Source of the DNA: Murimonas intestini | Lineage (GTDB): Bacteria; Bacillota; Clostridia; Lachnospirales; Lachnospiraceae | NCBI RefSeq assembly: GCF_024622195.1 | Contig: NZ_JANKBI010000011.1 | Location: 62,001 to 126,000 of the forward strand | DNA: 64,000 nt | Direction of reading: 5' to 3' | Part shown: piece by piece, positions 24,459 to 34,437 of the stretch | Layout: every line of letters starts with the position of its first letter | Position numbering within the stretch: position 1 is the first letter of the stretch | Made by a program: the position numbers and the translations under genes | The notes under the pieces: model-generated | Told to the model about the DNA's origin: nothing | The model's input: the letters and a program-made list of their open reading frames with translations, nothing else | Database searches by the model: none

Positions 24459-26717
24459 TTAAGACTCCAAAACATTCCAAACCTGGATACGCTTTAGGTC
24501 CCGAAGGTAGATAGTACGTTCTTCTCCCCCCAGGACTGTCCTGCACCAGCATCTCCTGTCCGGAGTAAACCAGGCCCTGCAGCCTTCCTTATCCCATTCA
24601 ATATCAACTGTTATGCCTCCTCTGGCCCTCAGTCCATATACAGCTCCGCTCTCCCACTGCTTTGGAAGACAGGGCAGGATATGTATGACGCCGCTATGGC
24701 TCTGGAGAAGCATCTCTGCGATACAGCTCGTCAGCCCTGTATTGCCGTCCAGCTCATAAACATTGTCAAAAGACCCGGCTCCCCTTGTGGGCGGATGAAT
24801 GATAAAGCAGTTAGGCTCTAAAAGCTTTTCCAGCATTGCCTGAATGTGACGGTACGCCTCATCGGGGTGATGAAGCCTGGCCTCGTACAGCATCAGCATG
24901 GAGCGGGCCCATCCTGTGTCCTCCCAGTTCTCTTCCGGGCTGAGCCTGGACTGGATCGTCCGCTCGGCTGCCTCTGCCAGCTCTTTATCATCAGCCGTGA
25001 TCTGGTCAAAGGGAAACAGTCCAAGCAGGTGGCTGGTATGGCGGTGCTGCACGTCAGCTGCCGGATAGTCATGGCTCCACTCTGCAATAGTCCCATCCTC
25101 TTTGATCCTGTATGGCAGCAGCTTAGGAAGCTGTTCCTGGACTTTTTTGCGCAGCCTGTTCTGTCTTCTCAGGATCTCACATGTCTGATCATAGATCTTG
25201 TAGAGCTCACGGATCATGAGTATCTCATAAGTACACCCATTGCTCATCTGATATGTTTTTCCTCCCACCAGGAAGCTGTTTTCAGGTGAGATAGACGGTC
25301 CGCAGGTCAGCATACCAGTATCCCCATCCTCAAACACATAGGAGGTAAAGAATTCCGCTGCCTCCTTCACCGCCGGATACAATACGTCCCGCAGGAACAG
25401 CCTGTCCTGGGTGAATTGATAATGCTCCCACATATGAGTCAGTATCCATACTCCGCCCGTAGGACAGGGAGAGATAGGTGATGCCCAGTAAGGTGCAGTA
25501 AATGCCCAGCTGTTAGAGACGATCTCCGCCACCCAGCCCTTTCTGCCATAGCTCTCACGGGCTGTCTGCCGGCCTGAGGGAACAAGTCTGTCTGTAATAT
25601 ATCTAAAAAGGCTGTCCTCTGTCTCCGGCAGGCCCGTCACCTCGGCCGGCCAGTAATTCATCTGAGTATTGATATCCAGATGCATGTCACATGTCCAGCC
25701 GATCCTGCAGGCCACATTGTCATTCCACACTCCCTGCAGATGAGCCGGAAGCCTGGAATCTTTCCGGGAGCTGGACAACAGCAGATAACGTCCCATCTGG
25801 AACATAAGAGGTGCCATCTGTGCTGCCGCCTCACAAGAGCTGCTGCCGATCTTAAGGCTGGCCCTGTTCATCAGGGGCCTGAAATCATCCACATGCTCTT
25901 TTAGCAGCCTGTCCAGATCCATGGATTCCGCGCTTATCAGCCAGCGGTTCATCTGCATCTGGATCTCCCTGACCTTTGCTTCCCTGTCCATGTCCTCCAT
26001 ATCAAAATCCGTATTCATTAAAATATAGAGAAGAAGGCGGGATGCCTTCCTTATGGTGATCCCATCCTCTCCGATTTCCGGATAACCATCTGTTACCATA
26101 GCTGCTTTTCCCAGCAGCAATGTACCTGTACTTCCGTCACTGTGCATTTTCTCATGGGCATCGCAGATGAAAAAAACTCCACCATCATGATACCTGACAT
26201 ATTCCCCTTCTCTCTCAGATATAAAGCGCAGCGTCAGCTCCATTTCTTTTTTGGGCCCGGTAACCTCATATACCATCAGCCTCCGTACATTTGTGGCAAA
26301 AGCCCGTCTGGCAAAATGATCCTCCCCTGACTTATATGATACAGATACGATCCCTGTCTCCAGATCCAGCTCTCTCTCATAATCCGACACATCCTCCGCT
26401 CTGTGTCCAAACCCGATCTCCAGATGGCCAACTGGCAGATTCGTACCATAATTATTCCTTCTGCCTATGAATCCCTCCGAAGTCTTAAGTGCAGACTCAT
26501 AGTCTCCCGCCTCAGTTTCCCTGCGCATCTTCTCAAATGCCCGGGCAGCACCCGGCTGATTGTCCTCTGTGCTTTTATTTCCGCTGAAGAATGTATTTTC
26601 TGACAGGTCAATTCTCTCTTTCTCAATTCCTCCGTAAAACATCCCCCCTATATGGCCGTTTCCTATTGGAAATGCTTCCCCCCAGCGGCTTGCTGGTATA
26701 TTTCTGATTATCTTCAT
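24459..26717 (-). CDS. GH95 family alpha-L-fucosidase-type glycosidase
   Basis: A 752-residue glycoside hydrolase of family 95, which contains 1,2-alpha-L-fucosidases and alpha-L-galactosidases. The N-terminus shows the family pattern AFPIGNGHIGGMFYGG, then ERIDLSENTFFSG. The (alpha/alpha)6 barrel follows with LQGVWNDNVACRIGWTCDMH, INTQMNYWPAEVTGL, GGVWILTHMWEHYQFTQD and TSHLLGLFP. No signal peptide, so it acts on imported oligosaccharides. It lies downstream of the two permease genes and an intrinsic terminator, in the same direction. Substrate is probably a fucosylated host or plant glycan; fucose versus galactose specificity cannot be decided here. Confidence 0.88.
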   Translation of the reverse strand: MKIIRNIPASRWGEAFPIGNGHIGGMFYGGIEKERIDLSENTFFSGNKSTEDNQPGAARAFEKMRRETEAGDYESALKTSEGFIGRRNNYGTNLPVGHLEIGFGHRAEDVSDYERELDLETGIVSVSYKSGEDHFARRAFATNVRRLMVYEVTGPKKEMELTLRFISEREGEYVRYHDGGVFFICDAHEKMHSDGSTGTLLLGKAAMVTDGYPEIGEDGITIRKASRLLLYILMNTDFDMEDMDREAKVREIQMQMNRWLISAESMDLDRLLKEHVDDFRPLMNRASLKIGSSSCEAAAQMAPLMFQMGRYLLLSSSRKDSRLPAHLQGVWNDNVACRIGWTCDMHLDINTQMNYWPAEVTGLPETEDSLFRYITDRLVPSGRQTARESYGRKGWVAEIVSNSWAFTAPYWASPISPCPTGGVWILTHMWEHYQFTQDRLFLRDVLYPAVKEAAEFFTSYVFEDGDTGMLTCGPSISPENSFLVGGKTYQMSNGCTYEILMIRELYKIYDQTCEILRRQNRLRKKVQEQLPKLLPYRIKEDGTIAEWSHDYPAADVQHRHTSHLLGLFPFDQITADDKELAEAAERTIQSRLSPEENWEDTGWARSMLMLYEARLHHPDEAYRHIQAMLEKLLEPNCFIIHPPTRGAGSFDNVYELDGNTGLTSCIAEMLLQSHSGVIHILPCLPKQWESGAVYGLRARGGITVDIEWDKEGCRAWFTPDRRCWCRTVLGGEERTIYLRDLKRIQVWNVLES

Positions 26718-26812
26718 AATTGTTTATCTCCTCATCTTAATTCACTTATATACATTTTAAGGAGAAATTCCTCAAAACGCAAGTGAAACAGGGCATTTAT
26801 TCATAACTGTTA

Positions 26813-26866
26813 AAATATTAAAAATACAGCGGTCCGCTCCATCTGTAAATGGCCGTGTACCCGCTG
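26813..26866 (-). terminator. Terminator between GH95 gene and permease operon
   Basis: On the minus strand CAGCGG...CCAT/ATGG...CCGCTG is followed by TATTTTTAATATTTT. The hairpin lies downstream of the permease gene (ends 26914) and upstream of the GH95 gene, so it may end or attenuate the importer transcript. Just left of the permease stop, ATTTTTGCACCCTTG resembles part of the long dispersed repeat. Confidence 0.6.
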
Positions 26867-26913
26867 CATTTTTATATTGCCGTGCATTTTTGCACCCTTG
26901 CCTCATTTTCTTT

Positions 26914-27735
26914 TTATTCTTTTACAGCTCCTGATGTGAGTCCTCCCACGATATATCTCTGCCCCAGCAGATATACTATGATTACCGGGAGACATGTCAG
27001 TACGATGTCTGCAAAGATGTAGTTCCAGTAGTTGGTATTCTTTCCAAAGAACTGGTACACTGCCATGGTCATAGGGAACATGGAGCTCTTGCTGGACAAG
27101 TATAACGGTGTGAGGAAATCGCTCCATACACCCATAAACTGCAGGATAAAGCATGTCATCAGGGTTGGCTTCAGCATTGGGACAATGATTTTAAAGAACA
27201 GGCTCATAGGCCCTGCCCCATCGATCACGGCTGCCTCATCCATTTCCACAGGCACAGATGAGATAAAGTTTCTGATCGTAAAGACACAGAACGGAATCAT
27301 TGCGCTTGTAAATACTATCAGGATACCTATCTTTGTATTGTTCAGGCCTATCGTAGAGAGTACCCTGACAAGTGTTACATAGTTTACAGGGAAGAAAAGA
27401 CCGCACAGTACGAAATAATACAGGAAATTATTTACTTTATTTCTTCTCCGGCTCATGACAAATGAGGCCATTGCTGATGATACAACTCCCACAAGTGTAG
27501 AAACCAGCGCATAGAGCATACTGTTACTAAATCCCTGCAGCAGCTTTCCTTTCTCAATTACCTCCACATAGTTGGAGAACATCCACTCTGTGGGAAGGGA
27601 GAGGCTCATCCTTGCCGCTTCCGACTTTGTTTTAAAGGAGTTAATGAGCACCATGAAGAACGGAAGCACGACCGCCAGACACAAGGCTATCATCAGCGCA
27701 TGTTTTAAGACAGACTGTATTCTCTTTTTCGTCAT
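26914..27735 (-). CDS. CUT1 sugar ABC transporter permease (MalG type)
   Basis: A 273-residue, six-helix permease of the carbohydrate-uptake-1 family, inner-membrane half of a binding-protein-dependent importer. The EAA loop, which docks on the ATPase, reads EMDEAAVIDGAGPMSLFFKIIVPMLKP, and the C-terminus GQRYIVGGLTSGAVKE is typical of MalG homologues. Its ATG overlaps the stop of the preceding permease gene as ATGA. No ATPase gene is in the locus. Confidence 0.95.
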   Translation of the reverse strand: MTKKRIQSVLKHALMIALCLAVVLPFFMVLINSFKTKSEAARMSLSLPTEWMFSNYVEVIEKGKLLQGFSNSMLYALVSTLVGVVSSAMASFVMSRRRNKVNNFLYYFVLCGLFFPVNYVTLVRVLSTIGLNNTKIGILIVFTSAMIPFCVFTIRNFISSVPVEMDEAAVIDGAGPMSLFFKIIVPMLKPTLMTCFILQFMGVWSDFLTPLYLSSKSSMFPMTMAVYQFFGKNTNYWNYIFADIVLTCLPVIIVYLLGQRYIVGGLTSGAVKE

Positions 27736-28610
27736 TGCTGCACCTCCTGCTTACTCATCTGTCTGACCACGAACACTCCGATGATTGCCGTGATTACCAG
27801 AAGTATAGTATTAAGCGCCGTGGACATTCCATACTGGCCTGTAGAATAGAGCTGGTATGAATATGTAGACAGTACCTCTGTGGCATGTCCGGGACCGCCG
27901 TTTGTCAGAACGTAAACGATATCAAATACTTTCAGGCCGTATGTAATACCAAATACCAGGTTGATCATGATAGATCCTGAAAGCATGGGCAGCGTGACAT
28001 GGCGCAGCCTCTGCCAGAAATTGGCTCCGTCGATCTGGGCCGCCTCATAATAGGACTTTGGTATAGCGCTCAATCCTGCTATGAAGATCGTCATAACATA
28101 ACCGATACCCCTCCAGGCGTCCACACCGAAAATAGATTTCCAGACAACGTCCAGGTCAGACAGCCATTTCTGCTTCAGGAACCCTAAATGTAATGCTTCT
28201 AATGTAACATTCAATAAACCTGTCTTATAATTAAAGATTGATTTAAAAATCAGGCCAATGATCACAAACGGAAGTATGGACGGAAGATATAACAGCGTCC
28301 TGTATAACCCTTTTGCTTTCATGCCTTCATTCAGAAGAATGGCAAGCAGAAGAGCCGGGATCAGTTTAATAATATTGGAGACTACCGTAAACATCAGGGT
28401 ATGTCCTATACCCGTCAGGTAGTCCTTATCTGAGGTAAAGATCTCCTTGTAGTTTTCAAACCCGATAAAATTCACTTCTCCCAAACTTCTGGCATTCCAG
28501 TCTGTGAAGGAATAGCCCACGCCCAGAGCACTGGGAAGGAGGAAGAATATTGCATAGAGGGCAATCGGGATAATTAAAAACCAGGATGGATAAATTCTCT
28601 TTTTATTCAC
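27732..28610 (-). CDS. CUT1 sugar ABC transporter permease (MalF/UgpA type)
   Basis: A 292-residue permease with six helices, partner of the adjacent MalG-type protein. The EAA loop is SYYEAAQIDGANFWQRLRHVTLP. Translation starts at a GTG (28610) preceded by AAGCGGTG; no in-frame ATG is nearby. It lies between the binding-protein gene, separated by a stem-loop, and the second permease gene, which overlaps it by four bases. Confidence 0.95.
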   Translation of the reverse strand: MNKKRIYPSWFLIIPIALYAIFFLLPSALGVGYSFTDWNARSLGEVNFIGFENYKEIFTSDKDYLTGIGHTLMFTVVSNIIKLIPALLLAILLNEGMKAKGLYRTLLYLPSILPFVIIGLIFKSIFNYKTGLLNVTLEALHLGFLKQKWLSDLDVVWKSIFGVDAWRGIGYVMTIFIAGLSAIPKSYYEAAQIDGANFWQRLRHVTLPMLSGSIMINLVFGITYGLKVFDIVYVLTNGGPGHATEVLSTYSYQLYSTGQYGMSTALNTILLVITAIIGVFVVRQMSKQEVQQ

Positions 28611-28693
28611 GATATCACCGCTTTCTTCTTATATGTCACGCGCCTGTCAAACTCTGCCATTGTGCATTGCCGCAGTACCCGTGTTAGATAGAA

Positions 28694-28720
28694 TATGCCG
28701 AGAGCAGTACTCTCGGCATA
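28694..28720 (-). other. Stem-loop between binding-protein and permease genes
   Basis: TATGCCGAGAG pairs perfectly with CTCTCGGCATA across a five-base loop. On the minus strand the following bases are TTCTATC, too weak for a normal terminator. Such hairpins between a binding-protein gene and its permease genes protect the upstream mRNA or reduce read-through, so that more binding protein is made. Confidence 0.75.
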
Positions 28721-28757
28721 TATGCTTGATATACTGTCGGGTGACCCCTGCCAGTCC

Positions 28758-30074
28758 TTAGTTCCAAGCCTCGTCTTTAGCAACCTTCGCTGCCTCAGCC
28801 CTGTTTGTGTCCATGTTCTTTAAAACATCGTTCGCTTCCATTGTTCCCTGGCAGTAGGATACCAGGTCTGCTCCGAAGTTTGACCAATAATCATTTGTAT
28901 ATTTTGTACCTGTCTGAAGTACTGGTGTAGACATTTTAGTCTTGTCAATAGAATTCATGAACTCTTCTTCTTCCGGCAGCCAGTGCTGTTCGATTCCGTC
29001 ATCATTCATATCCAGGTTTGTATAAGAAGGTGAGTTGTCCAGGATCTCCTGTAAGCTTTCTGTTGTTGTTACAAAATCAAAGAATGCTTTCACTAAATCC
29101 TCATGCTCTGTTCCCTTGTATCCAAACATTGTAGGTCCTGCAGGGTTAGTCGGGAATGTGTCATTGTCGCCTAATGGAAGGAGGAACAGTCCCCACTCAT
29201 CATCAGAACCAGTTTCTTCCTGGAGTTGTTTGATATAGCTGGAGTTTGCCATTGCCATTGCACAGGCTCTGTCACCAAATTCATTTACCATGTTAGAGCT
29301 GTCTGTTCCGATCCAGTCTTCTCCGAAGTATCCTTTGTCAGAGAGTTCTTTGAACTGTCCCAGCACTTCGAGCATCTTCTCATTGTCTGCAAATGTAGCT
29401 GTATTATTATTCAGTCCCTCATACAGTCCCGGTGTTGCTTCTTCATATACGCCGCCGATCTGGAAGAAAGCCAGCTGGTGCTGCCATCCGTCTGCGCCCG
29501 GCAGGAACCACGGTGTGATGCCTTCAGCTGCGATCTTATCGCAAGCGCTTAAGAGTTCAGCATATGTTGTAGGAATTTCAATTCCCAGTTCTTCAAATAA
29601 TGTCTTGTTATAGACCATTACATACTCCGGTGAATTATGCCAGATCTGAAGCCCGTATAATTTATCATTGAATGTACAGGATGAAAGTCTTGTCTCCGGC
29701 ATTTTGCTTTCCCACTCAGCGCCTGTGAAATCGATGCAGTATTTTTCAGGATCTACGATCACAGAACCGATAGCAAATGGGTTTGACTGGATCCAGAAGA
29801 TATCAGCACATGAATCAGTTGATAATTTAGACTGAAGCACATCTGAATACTGGTCAGCAGGAATTGTCTGAAGGTCAACAGTTACATCATATGTCTCTTC
29901 AAAGCGGGCTATTGTCTCATCATAACGGTTGTCCATCCAGCCTGTTGATACCAGGATACTGAGTTCCTCACCTGCAAAATCAGCTGTGGCATCATCTGCC
30001 GCCATTGCTGTTCCCGGAACCATTGTTGCTACCATTGCTGCGCATAACATAGCGCTGACTAACTTTTTCTTCAT
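28758..30074 (-). CDS. Sugar ABC transporter substrate-binding protein
   Basis: A 438-residue extracellular solute-binding protein (family 1) for the CUT1 importer. A Sec signal peptide is visible (MKKKLVSAMLCAAMVATMVP, with AMA-AD as likely cleavage), without a lipobox cysteine at the normal place, so anchoring is uncertain. The mature part begins FAGEELSILVSTGWMDNRYDE and contains aromatic residues typical of oligosaccharide clefts. ATG 30074 is chosen because GGGAGG precedes it; the frame extends upstream to 30116 without a site. First gene of the operon, divergent from the kinase gene. Confidence 0.93.
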   Translation of the reverse strand: MKKKLVSAMLCAAMVATMVPGTAMAADDATADFAGEELSILVSTGWMDNRYDETIARFEETYDVTVDLQTIPADQYSDVLQSKLSTDSCADIFWIQSNPFAIGSVIVDPEKYCIDFTGAEWESKMPETRLSSCTFNDKLYGLQIWHNSPEYVMVYNKTLFEELGIEIPTTYAELLSACDKIAAEGITPWFLPGADGWQHQLAFFQIGGVYEEATPGLYEGLNNNTATFADNEKMLEVLGQFKELSDKGYFGEDWIGTDSSNMVNEFGDRACAMAMANSSYIKQLQEETGSDDEWGLFLLPLGDNDTFPTNPAGPTMFGYKGTEHEDLVKAFFDFVTTTESLQEILDNSPSYTNLDMNDDGIEQHWLPEEEEFMNSIDKTKMSTPVLQTGTKYTNDYWSNFGADLVSYCQGTMEANDVLKNMDTNRAEAAKVAKDEAWN

Positions 30075-30139
30075 CTTGTTACCTCCCGTTTTTGGTTTGA
30101 TTTGTTTTCTCCGCAAGCTTTTGTTTAATGTTTAAACTA

Positions 30140-30168
30140 ATTGTACATGAAACGGTTCGTTCAGTCCA
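30140..30168 (-). promoter_or_regulatory. Candidate promoter of the GH95-locus importer
   Basis: On the minus strand TGGACT and TACAAT are 17 bases apart, with AACGAACCGTT, a short palindrome, between them. The gap from 30075 to 30447 separates two divergent transcripts and holds no gene. On the plus strand a TATAAT at 30305-30310 could serve the kinase gene, but its -35 box is poor. Confidence 0.45.
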
Positions 30169-30447
30169 TGCACTTTTTTTCACAGATTTTGGACATTTTT
30201 TACATTTTGCTTAATTTCAGCTGTATTTAAATCATTTTTTAGTCAAAATCACATTTATATGTTTCTCCCATTTAAAATACTCCTGGCTTTTTGTATATTT
30301 TAGTTATAATTGAACCCTTTACTGTTCTGCGGGAAGTTGTTGCTGTTCAATATTTTATTCTTTTCTTTTTTATATATTTTGATATACTGATATACAAGAC
30401 ACTGTAATTTATCTGAACTATACCACCTATAAGGAGCCTGCACAAAT

Positions 30448-32250
30448 ATGAAAAAGATGAAACTGCAGACCAGATTCTTTCTGGCTTATTTCTTTCTGGC
30501 CCTCGTTATCATATCTGCTTTTTCTGTCATCTTTTACCGCTATACCTCCCGTATCCTTATCGAGCAGGAGACAAAAGCGGCAATCAGCCTGAACTCAGGT
30601 TTTCTTACACAGACTGAGCAGATCATAGATGACATGGACAGCGTTTCTATCAATATCAGCTACAGCAACCTTGTCAAAGACAGCCTGTACGAGGATCTGG
30701 ATATTGCAACAGGATCTGATGAATTCCGGAACCTGGCTAACCTTTTTGTGAGCATCAACGGCGCTGATATTAAAGTGGACCAGATCAACCTGTATGATTT
30801 TGAGGGTCACGTAATCCAGGTGGGCATCAAGTCAAAAGCCTCTTCTGTAAATCTGGAGGAATATGACTGGTTTGACACAGTCCAGGCTCTGGAAGGCAAA
30901 AAGTATATCAGCACCCCCTACCAGACGACAGCCCTTTCCGCCAACTTAAACACAAGGCTTTCTCCTGTGTGGTATATTTCCCTGTACCGCTCCTTCAATA
31001 ATAAATACAAAAAGGAAATGGGCGTTATTGAGACAGTAAAAAAATGCAATTCTGTATTTAAATACATTATCTCTTACCAGAAAAAAAATGATAACCCTGC
31101 AGGCGTATATATCTACAACAGCGAAGGCACTCTGATGTATCCCTTTTCTATAGGTAGTGAAGAGAAGGACAAGATCCCTGATTATTATCATGCAATTGAT
31201 GATTTTGTTTCCAGCAGAAGCTATACTAACCCCATAAGCGGCCTCAGAGAGATCATGGCTTATGAATCTTCCTCCTACACAGGCTGGACATATATTACTG
31301 TACAGCCCGAAAATATCATCCTGGCGCCTGTTCACAATCTGGTGAAGCTGCTCCTGCTGGTGGTATTCCTTATGCTGGTTTTCTCAGCTTTTTTGTCCTA
31401 CCAGCTGTCCAGAAGCCTGTCACGCCCAATCAAACAGCTGCGCAGCATTATCAAAAAAACAGCTCTTGCCACACTTGGCCAGCAGCCCGCCCCCATCAAC
31501 ATGCCATATGATGAGCTGGAGGAACTAAACCAGGCATTCCAGAAGATGAGCTCTGACTTAAAGACTTCAATGGATGAGCTTATTGATACAAGACAGCAGG
31601 AGCTTAAATCCCGCAGCCTTGCCCTGCAGTCCCAGATCAACCCTCACTTTTATTACAATACTCTCTCCAGTATTATTGTGCTGGCGGAAAACAACCAGTC
31701 TGACGAGGTGGCCGTCCTGTGCAGGAATCTGACCAAGATCATGCGGTATATCACAAATTCAGGTACTCAGACAGTAATGCTTAAAGAGGAGATCGAATAC
31801 GTGAAGGAGTACCTGTACTGTATGAAGGTGCGCTACCAGTCCAGCCTGGATTATGAGATCGATATTGATAATTCCATATTAGAGGAGCCTATACCGAAGC
31901 TGATCATCCAGCCTATTGTAGAAAATGCCCTCAAATACGGGACAGACTGCATCCCTCCATGGAACATCACTGTAACAAGCCAGGTCACTCCTGATTTCTG
32001 GCAGATCGATGTAACAGACTCTGGAAATGGCTTTACCGAGGACAGGATCGCTCTCATAGACAGCAGGATAAAAGAAGCCGGGGAGCGTACAGGGATGCCG
32101 GAGCTTCAGATAAATGGGCTGGGATTGTTAAATGTTTATCTAAGATGGAAACTTTACTGCCAGGATGATATAATTTTTACATATGGAAACACTGAGGATG
32201 GCCATGGAAAAGTATCCATAGGCCGAAGAAAGAAAATAACAGGAGAATAA
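30448..32250 (+). CDS. YesM-type sensor histidine kinase
   Basis: A 600-residue membrane kinase: helix at about 11-30, extracytoplasmic sensing domain (31-296), helix at about 297-318, HAMP linker (319-380), then a His_kinase/HATPase pair. The phosphorylated residue is His400 in SQINPHFYYNTLSSI; IIQPIVENALKYG is the N box and GNGF and GLGLLNVYLR are nucleotide-binding boxes. It pairs with the response regulator three bases downstream. The set is divergent from the GH95-locus importer, so it probably senses the oligosaccharide and activates uptake. Confidence 0.95.
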   Translation: MKKMKLQTRFFLAYFFLALVIISAFSVIFYRYTSRILIEQETKAAISLNSGFLTQTEQIIDDMDSVSINISYSNLVKDSLYEDLDIATGSDEFRNLANLFVSINGADIKVDQINLYDFEGHVIQVGIKSKASSVNLEEYDWFDTVQALEGKKYISTPYQTTALSANLNTRLSPVWYISLYRSFNNKYKKEMGVIETVKKCNSVFKYIISYQKKNDNPAGVYIYNSEGTLMYPFSIGSEEKDKIPDYYHAIDDFVSSRSYTNPISGLREIMAYESSSYTGWTYITVQPENIILAPVHNLVKLLLLVVFLMLVFSAFLSYQLSRSLSRPIKQLRSIIKKTALATLGQQPAPINMPYDELEELNQAFQKMSSDLKTSMDELIDTRQQELKSRSLALQSQINPHFYYNTLSSIIVLAENNQSDEVAVLCRNLTKIMRYITNSGTQTVMLKEEIEYVKEYLYCMKVRYQSSLDYEIDIDNSILEEPIPKLIIQPIVENALKYGTDCIPPWNITVTSQVTPDFWQIDVTDSGNGFTEDRIALIDSRIKEAGERTGMPELQINGLGLLNVYLRWKLYCQDDIIFTYGNTEDGHGKVSIGRRKKITGE

Positions 32251-32253
32251 CAG

Positions 32254-33015
32254 ATGGAACAGCCAGCTTATACCATAGTTGTGGCAGAGGATGAAGAACT
32301 GCTGCTGAACAACCTGATTCAGAAAATCGAGAAAGCAAGCCCTTATTTCACAGTTATAGGCAAAGCACAGACAGGCATACAGGCTTATGAGCTAGTCAAG
32401 GAGCTGAACCCGGACCTTGTCATCACAGACATTAAAATGCCTGTAATGAATGGCATTGAGCTCCTTGAGAAGGTACATAACCGTTATCCCTTTATTAAAT
32501 TTATCATAATCAGCGGATTCTCTGATTTTGAATATGCAAAAAGCGCGATCCGGCTGCAGGTCTCTGATTACCTTTTAAAGCCTGTTGACCCGGAGGAATT
32601 AAGCTCTGCCCTTGCAGCCGTCCGCGAACGTTTTGAGATAGAGCGAAGCGCATATGCGGATATTTTCAATCCTGAAATGACACGCAATACCCCTGAACAG
32701 ATCGCGGAAGCACTGAAAAATTACCTGGTGCACAATTACAATGTAGATATCAATCTGAACCTGATAGCCACCAACATGAATTACAGTTCCAGCTATCTGA
32801 CAAAAATATTCTGCCAGAAATACGATGTGACGCCGTCCAGGTTCATCACTTCCATGCGTATCTCCCAGGCTAAACACTACCTGCTCCACAATCCCGAGCT
32901 GTCTATAAAGCAGATCGGCGAACTGGTAGGTTATCAGGACCAGGGATACTTCAGCAGGATCTTTAAGAAACAGGTGGGTGTCAGCCCCTTCGATTACCGG
33001 GAGAATCCCTTATAA
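32254..33015 (+). CDS. YesN-type response regulator, AraC output
   Basis: A 253-residue regulator with a receiver domain (1-120; acceptor Asp59 in LVITDIKMPVMNG, Lys in DYLLKPVD) and a C-terminal AraC-type double helix-turn-helix (about 150-253; LNLIATNMNYSSSYLTKIFC, then QIGELVGYQDQGYFSRIFKK). It lacks the long middle domain seen in larger YesN proteins. It begins three bases after the kinase stop and ends overlapping the convergent MATE gene by six bases. Confidence 0.95.
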   Translation: MEQPAYTIVVAEDEELLLNNLIQKIEKASPYFTVIGKAQTGIQAYELVKELNPDLVITDIKMPVMNGIELLEKVHNRYPFIKFIIISGFSDFEYAKSAIRLQVSDYLLKPVDPEELSSALAAVRERFEIERSAYADIFNPEMTRNTPEQIAEALKNYLVHNYNVDINLNLIATNMNYSSSYLTKIFCQKYDVTPSRFITSMRISQAKHYLLHNPELSIKQIGELVGYQDQGYFSRIFKKQVGVSPFDYRENPL

Positions 33016-34359
33016 TGAAGCATGCTTATGAAGGGAAGAGCTTTTTCTTCCGGCTGCGGACCAGATGCTTACAGGAACCGTCAAAAGCTCTGCTGCGGGA
33101 ACAACTGCCCACACTCCCTCCATCCCCCACAAGCGGGGAAAGATCATGACAAGAATGATATCAAGTACAACACCTCTTAACATGGCTATCAGCAGGGATG
33201 GGCCCGGCTGTCTTTTTGCGGCGCATAATGCGGATGCGACCACATTGATCCCCATTGGCACAAATGCCAGAAAATAAGTCTCAATCCCTCCTCTGGCTGT
33301 CTGCCAGAACCCATAATCACCTGAATGGTTAAAGACCCTGATAAGGAAATCCCTTCCCAGGATCCCGCCCACGCAGCAGGCTGTGCCCAGGAAAAGGGCC
33401 AGAATAAGGCCATGGGACCGTATATATCCCACTTCCTTATACTTTCCTTCCCCATATTTTCTGCTGACAAGCGGCTGTATTCCCTGGGCGATGCCTGTGA
33501 ATACAGCTGCTGCTATGAGGGCAATATTAGCGATCACACCATAAGCCGCTACCCCTGTATTCCCTCCGATATCCAGAATGACAAAATTAAACATCAGTAT
33601 CACGATTCCCGCCGATACCTCAGTAACAAATGAAGCACCGCCCAGGAGAACGATCCCTGTCACTTCCTTTATCTTAAGATGTGATCTCTGATACTTAAAA
33701 TGATTCTTTTTCTTTATAAAATACAGTGACAATACACACATGCTGATGACCGGAGAGAGCCCGGTGGCGAAGGCCGCCCCAAACATTTCCCATTTAAATC
33801 CAAACACAAACAGGATATCCAGCACGATATTTGACATGTTTCCCGACATCATGGCTGCCATGGAAAGCTGGGGGCTTCCGTCATTCCTTACAAAACTTAC
33901 AAGGACATTGTTGATCAGAAAAGCCGGGGAAAACAGCATCAGTGTCCTCATATAAGGAACCAGTTCCCTGAGCACCGAATCGTCGGCCCCAAGCGCAGTG
34001 CCTATGGCGCCGGTGAATATTCCCCCGGCCAGCATAAATAAAACTCCCGCGGTCACAGCCAGAATTACCGCCTGCGAAAAGGCCCTGTCTGCAGCCTCAT
34101 ACTCGCCTTTCCCCCTCGCCATAGAATATCTGCTGGCAGCCCCAATGCCAAGCATAAGCCCGGTTCCATTTACCGCCGCATAGACAGGCAGCACAAGATT
34201 CAGTGCCGTGAGTCCGTTATTTCCCACGCCGTTAGCAATGCACAGGGTATCCACAAATATAAAACAGGACATTCCGATCATGCTCAATATATTAAGTGTG
34301 ACATATTTCCAAAAAGTATTTCTCAGCTGTATTTTTTCAAATTGTGTTATATTTTCCAT
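33010..34359 (-). CDS. MATE family efflux transporter
   Basis: A 449-residue, roughly 12-helix exporter of the MATE family (DinF/NorM-like branch). Family features: CIANGVGNNGLTALNLVLPVYA near residues 41-60 and GIAQGIQPLVSRKYGEGKYKE near 285, the mirrored motif of the second half. It lies tail to tail with the response-regulator gene, overlapping by six bases. No clear functional link to the neighbouring sugar genes is visible. Confidence 0.9.
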   Translation of the reverse strand: MENITQFEKIQLRNTFWKYVTLNILSMIGMSCFIFVDTLCIANGVGNNGLTALNLVLPVYAAVNGTGLMLGIGAASRYSMARGKGEYEAADRAFSQAVILAVTAGVLFMLAGGIFTGAIGTALGADDSVLRELVPYMRTLMLFSPAFLINNVLVSFVRNDGSPQLSMAAMMSGNMSNIVLDILFVFGFKWEMFGAAFATGLSPVISMCVLSLYFIKKKNHFKYQRSHLKIKEVTGIVLLGGASFVTEVSAGIVILMFNFVILDIGGNTGVAAYGVIANIALIAAAVFTGIAQGIQPLVSRKYGEGKYKEVGYIRSHGLILALFLGTACCVGGILGRDFLIRVFNHSGDYGFWQTARGGIETYFLAFVPMGINVVASALCAAKRQPGPSLLIAMLRGVVLDIILVMIFPRLWGMEGVWAVVPAAELLTVPVSIWSAAGRKSSSLHKHASL

Positions 34360-34379
34360 TTTTCTCCTGATAGCTGCGT

Positions 34380-34434
34380 AAAAAGCACCAGCTCTCTATG
34401 CCCAAGGCCTGACGACATAGATGCTGATGCTTTT
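34380..34434 (-). terminator. Terminator after MBL-fold gene, usable both ways
   Basis: AAAAAGCATCAGCATCTATG pairs with CATAGAGAGCTGGTGCTTTTT around a central GTCGTCAGGCCTTGGG. A on one side and T on the other make it a possible bidirectional terminator. It lies three bases after the MBL-fold stop. Confidence 0.85.
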
Positions 34435-34437
34435 TGA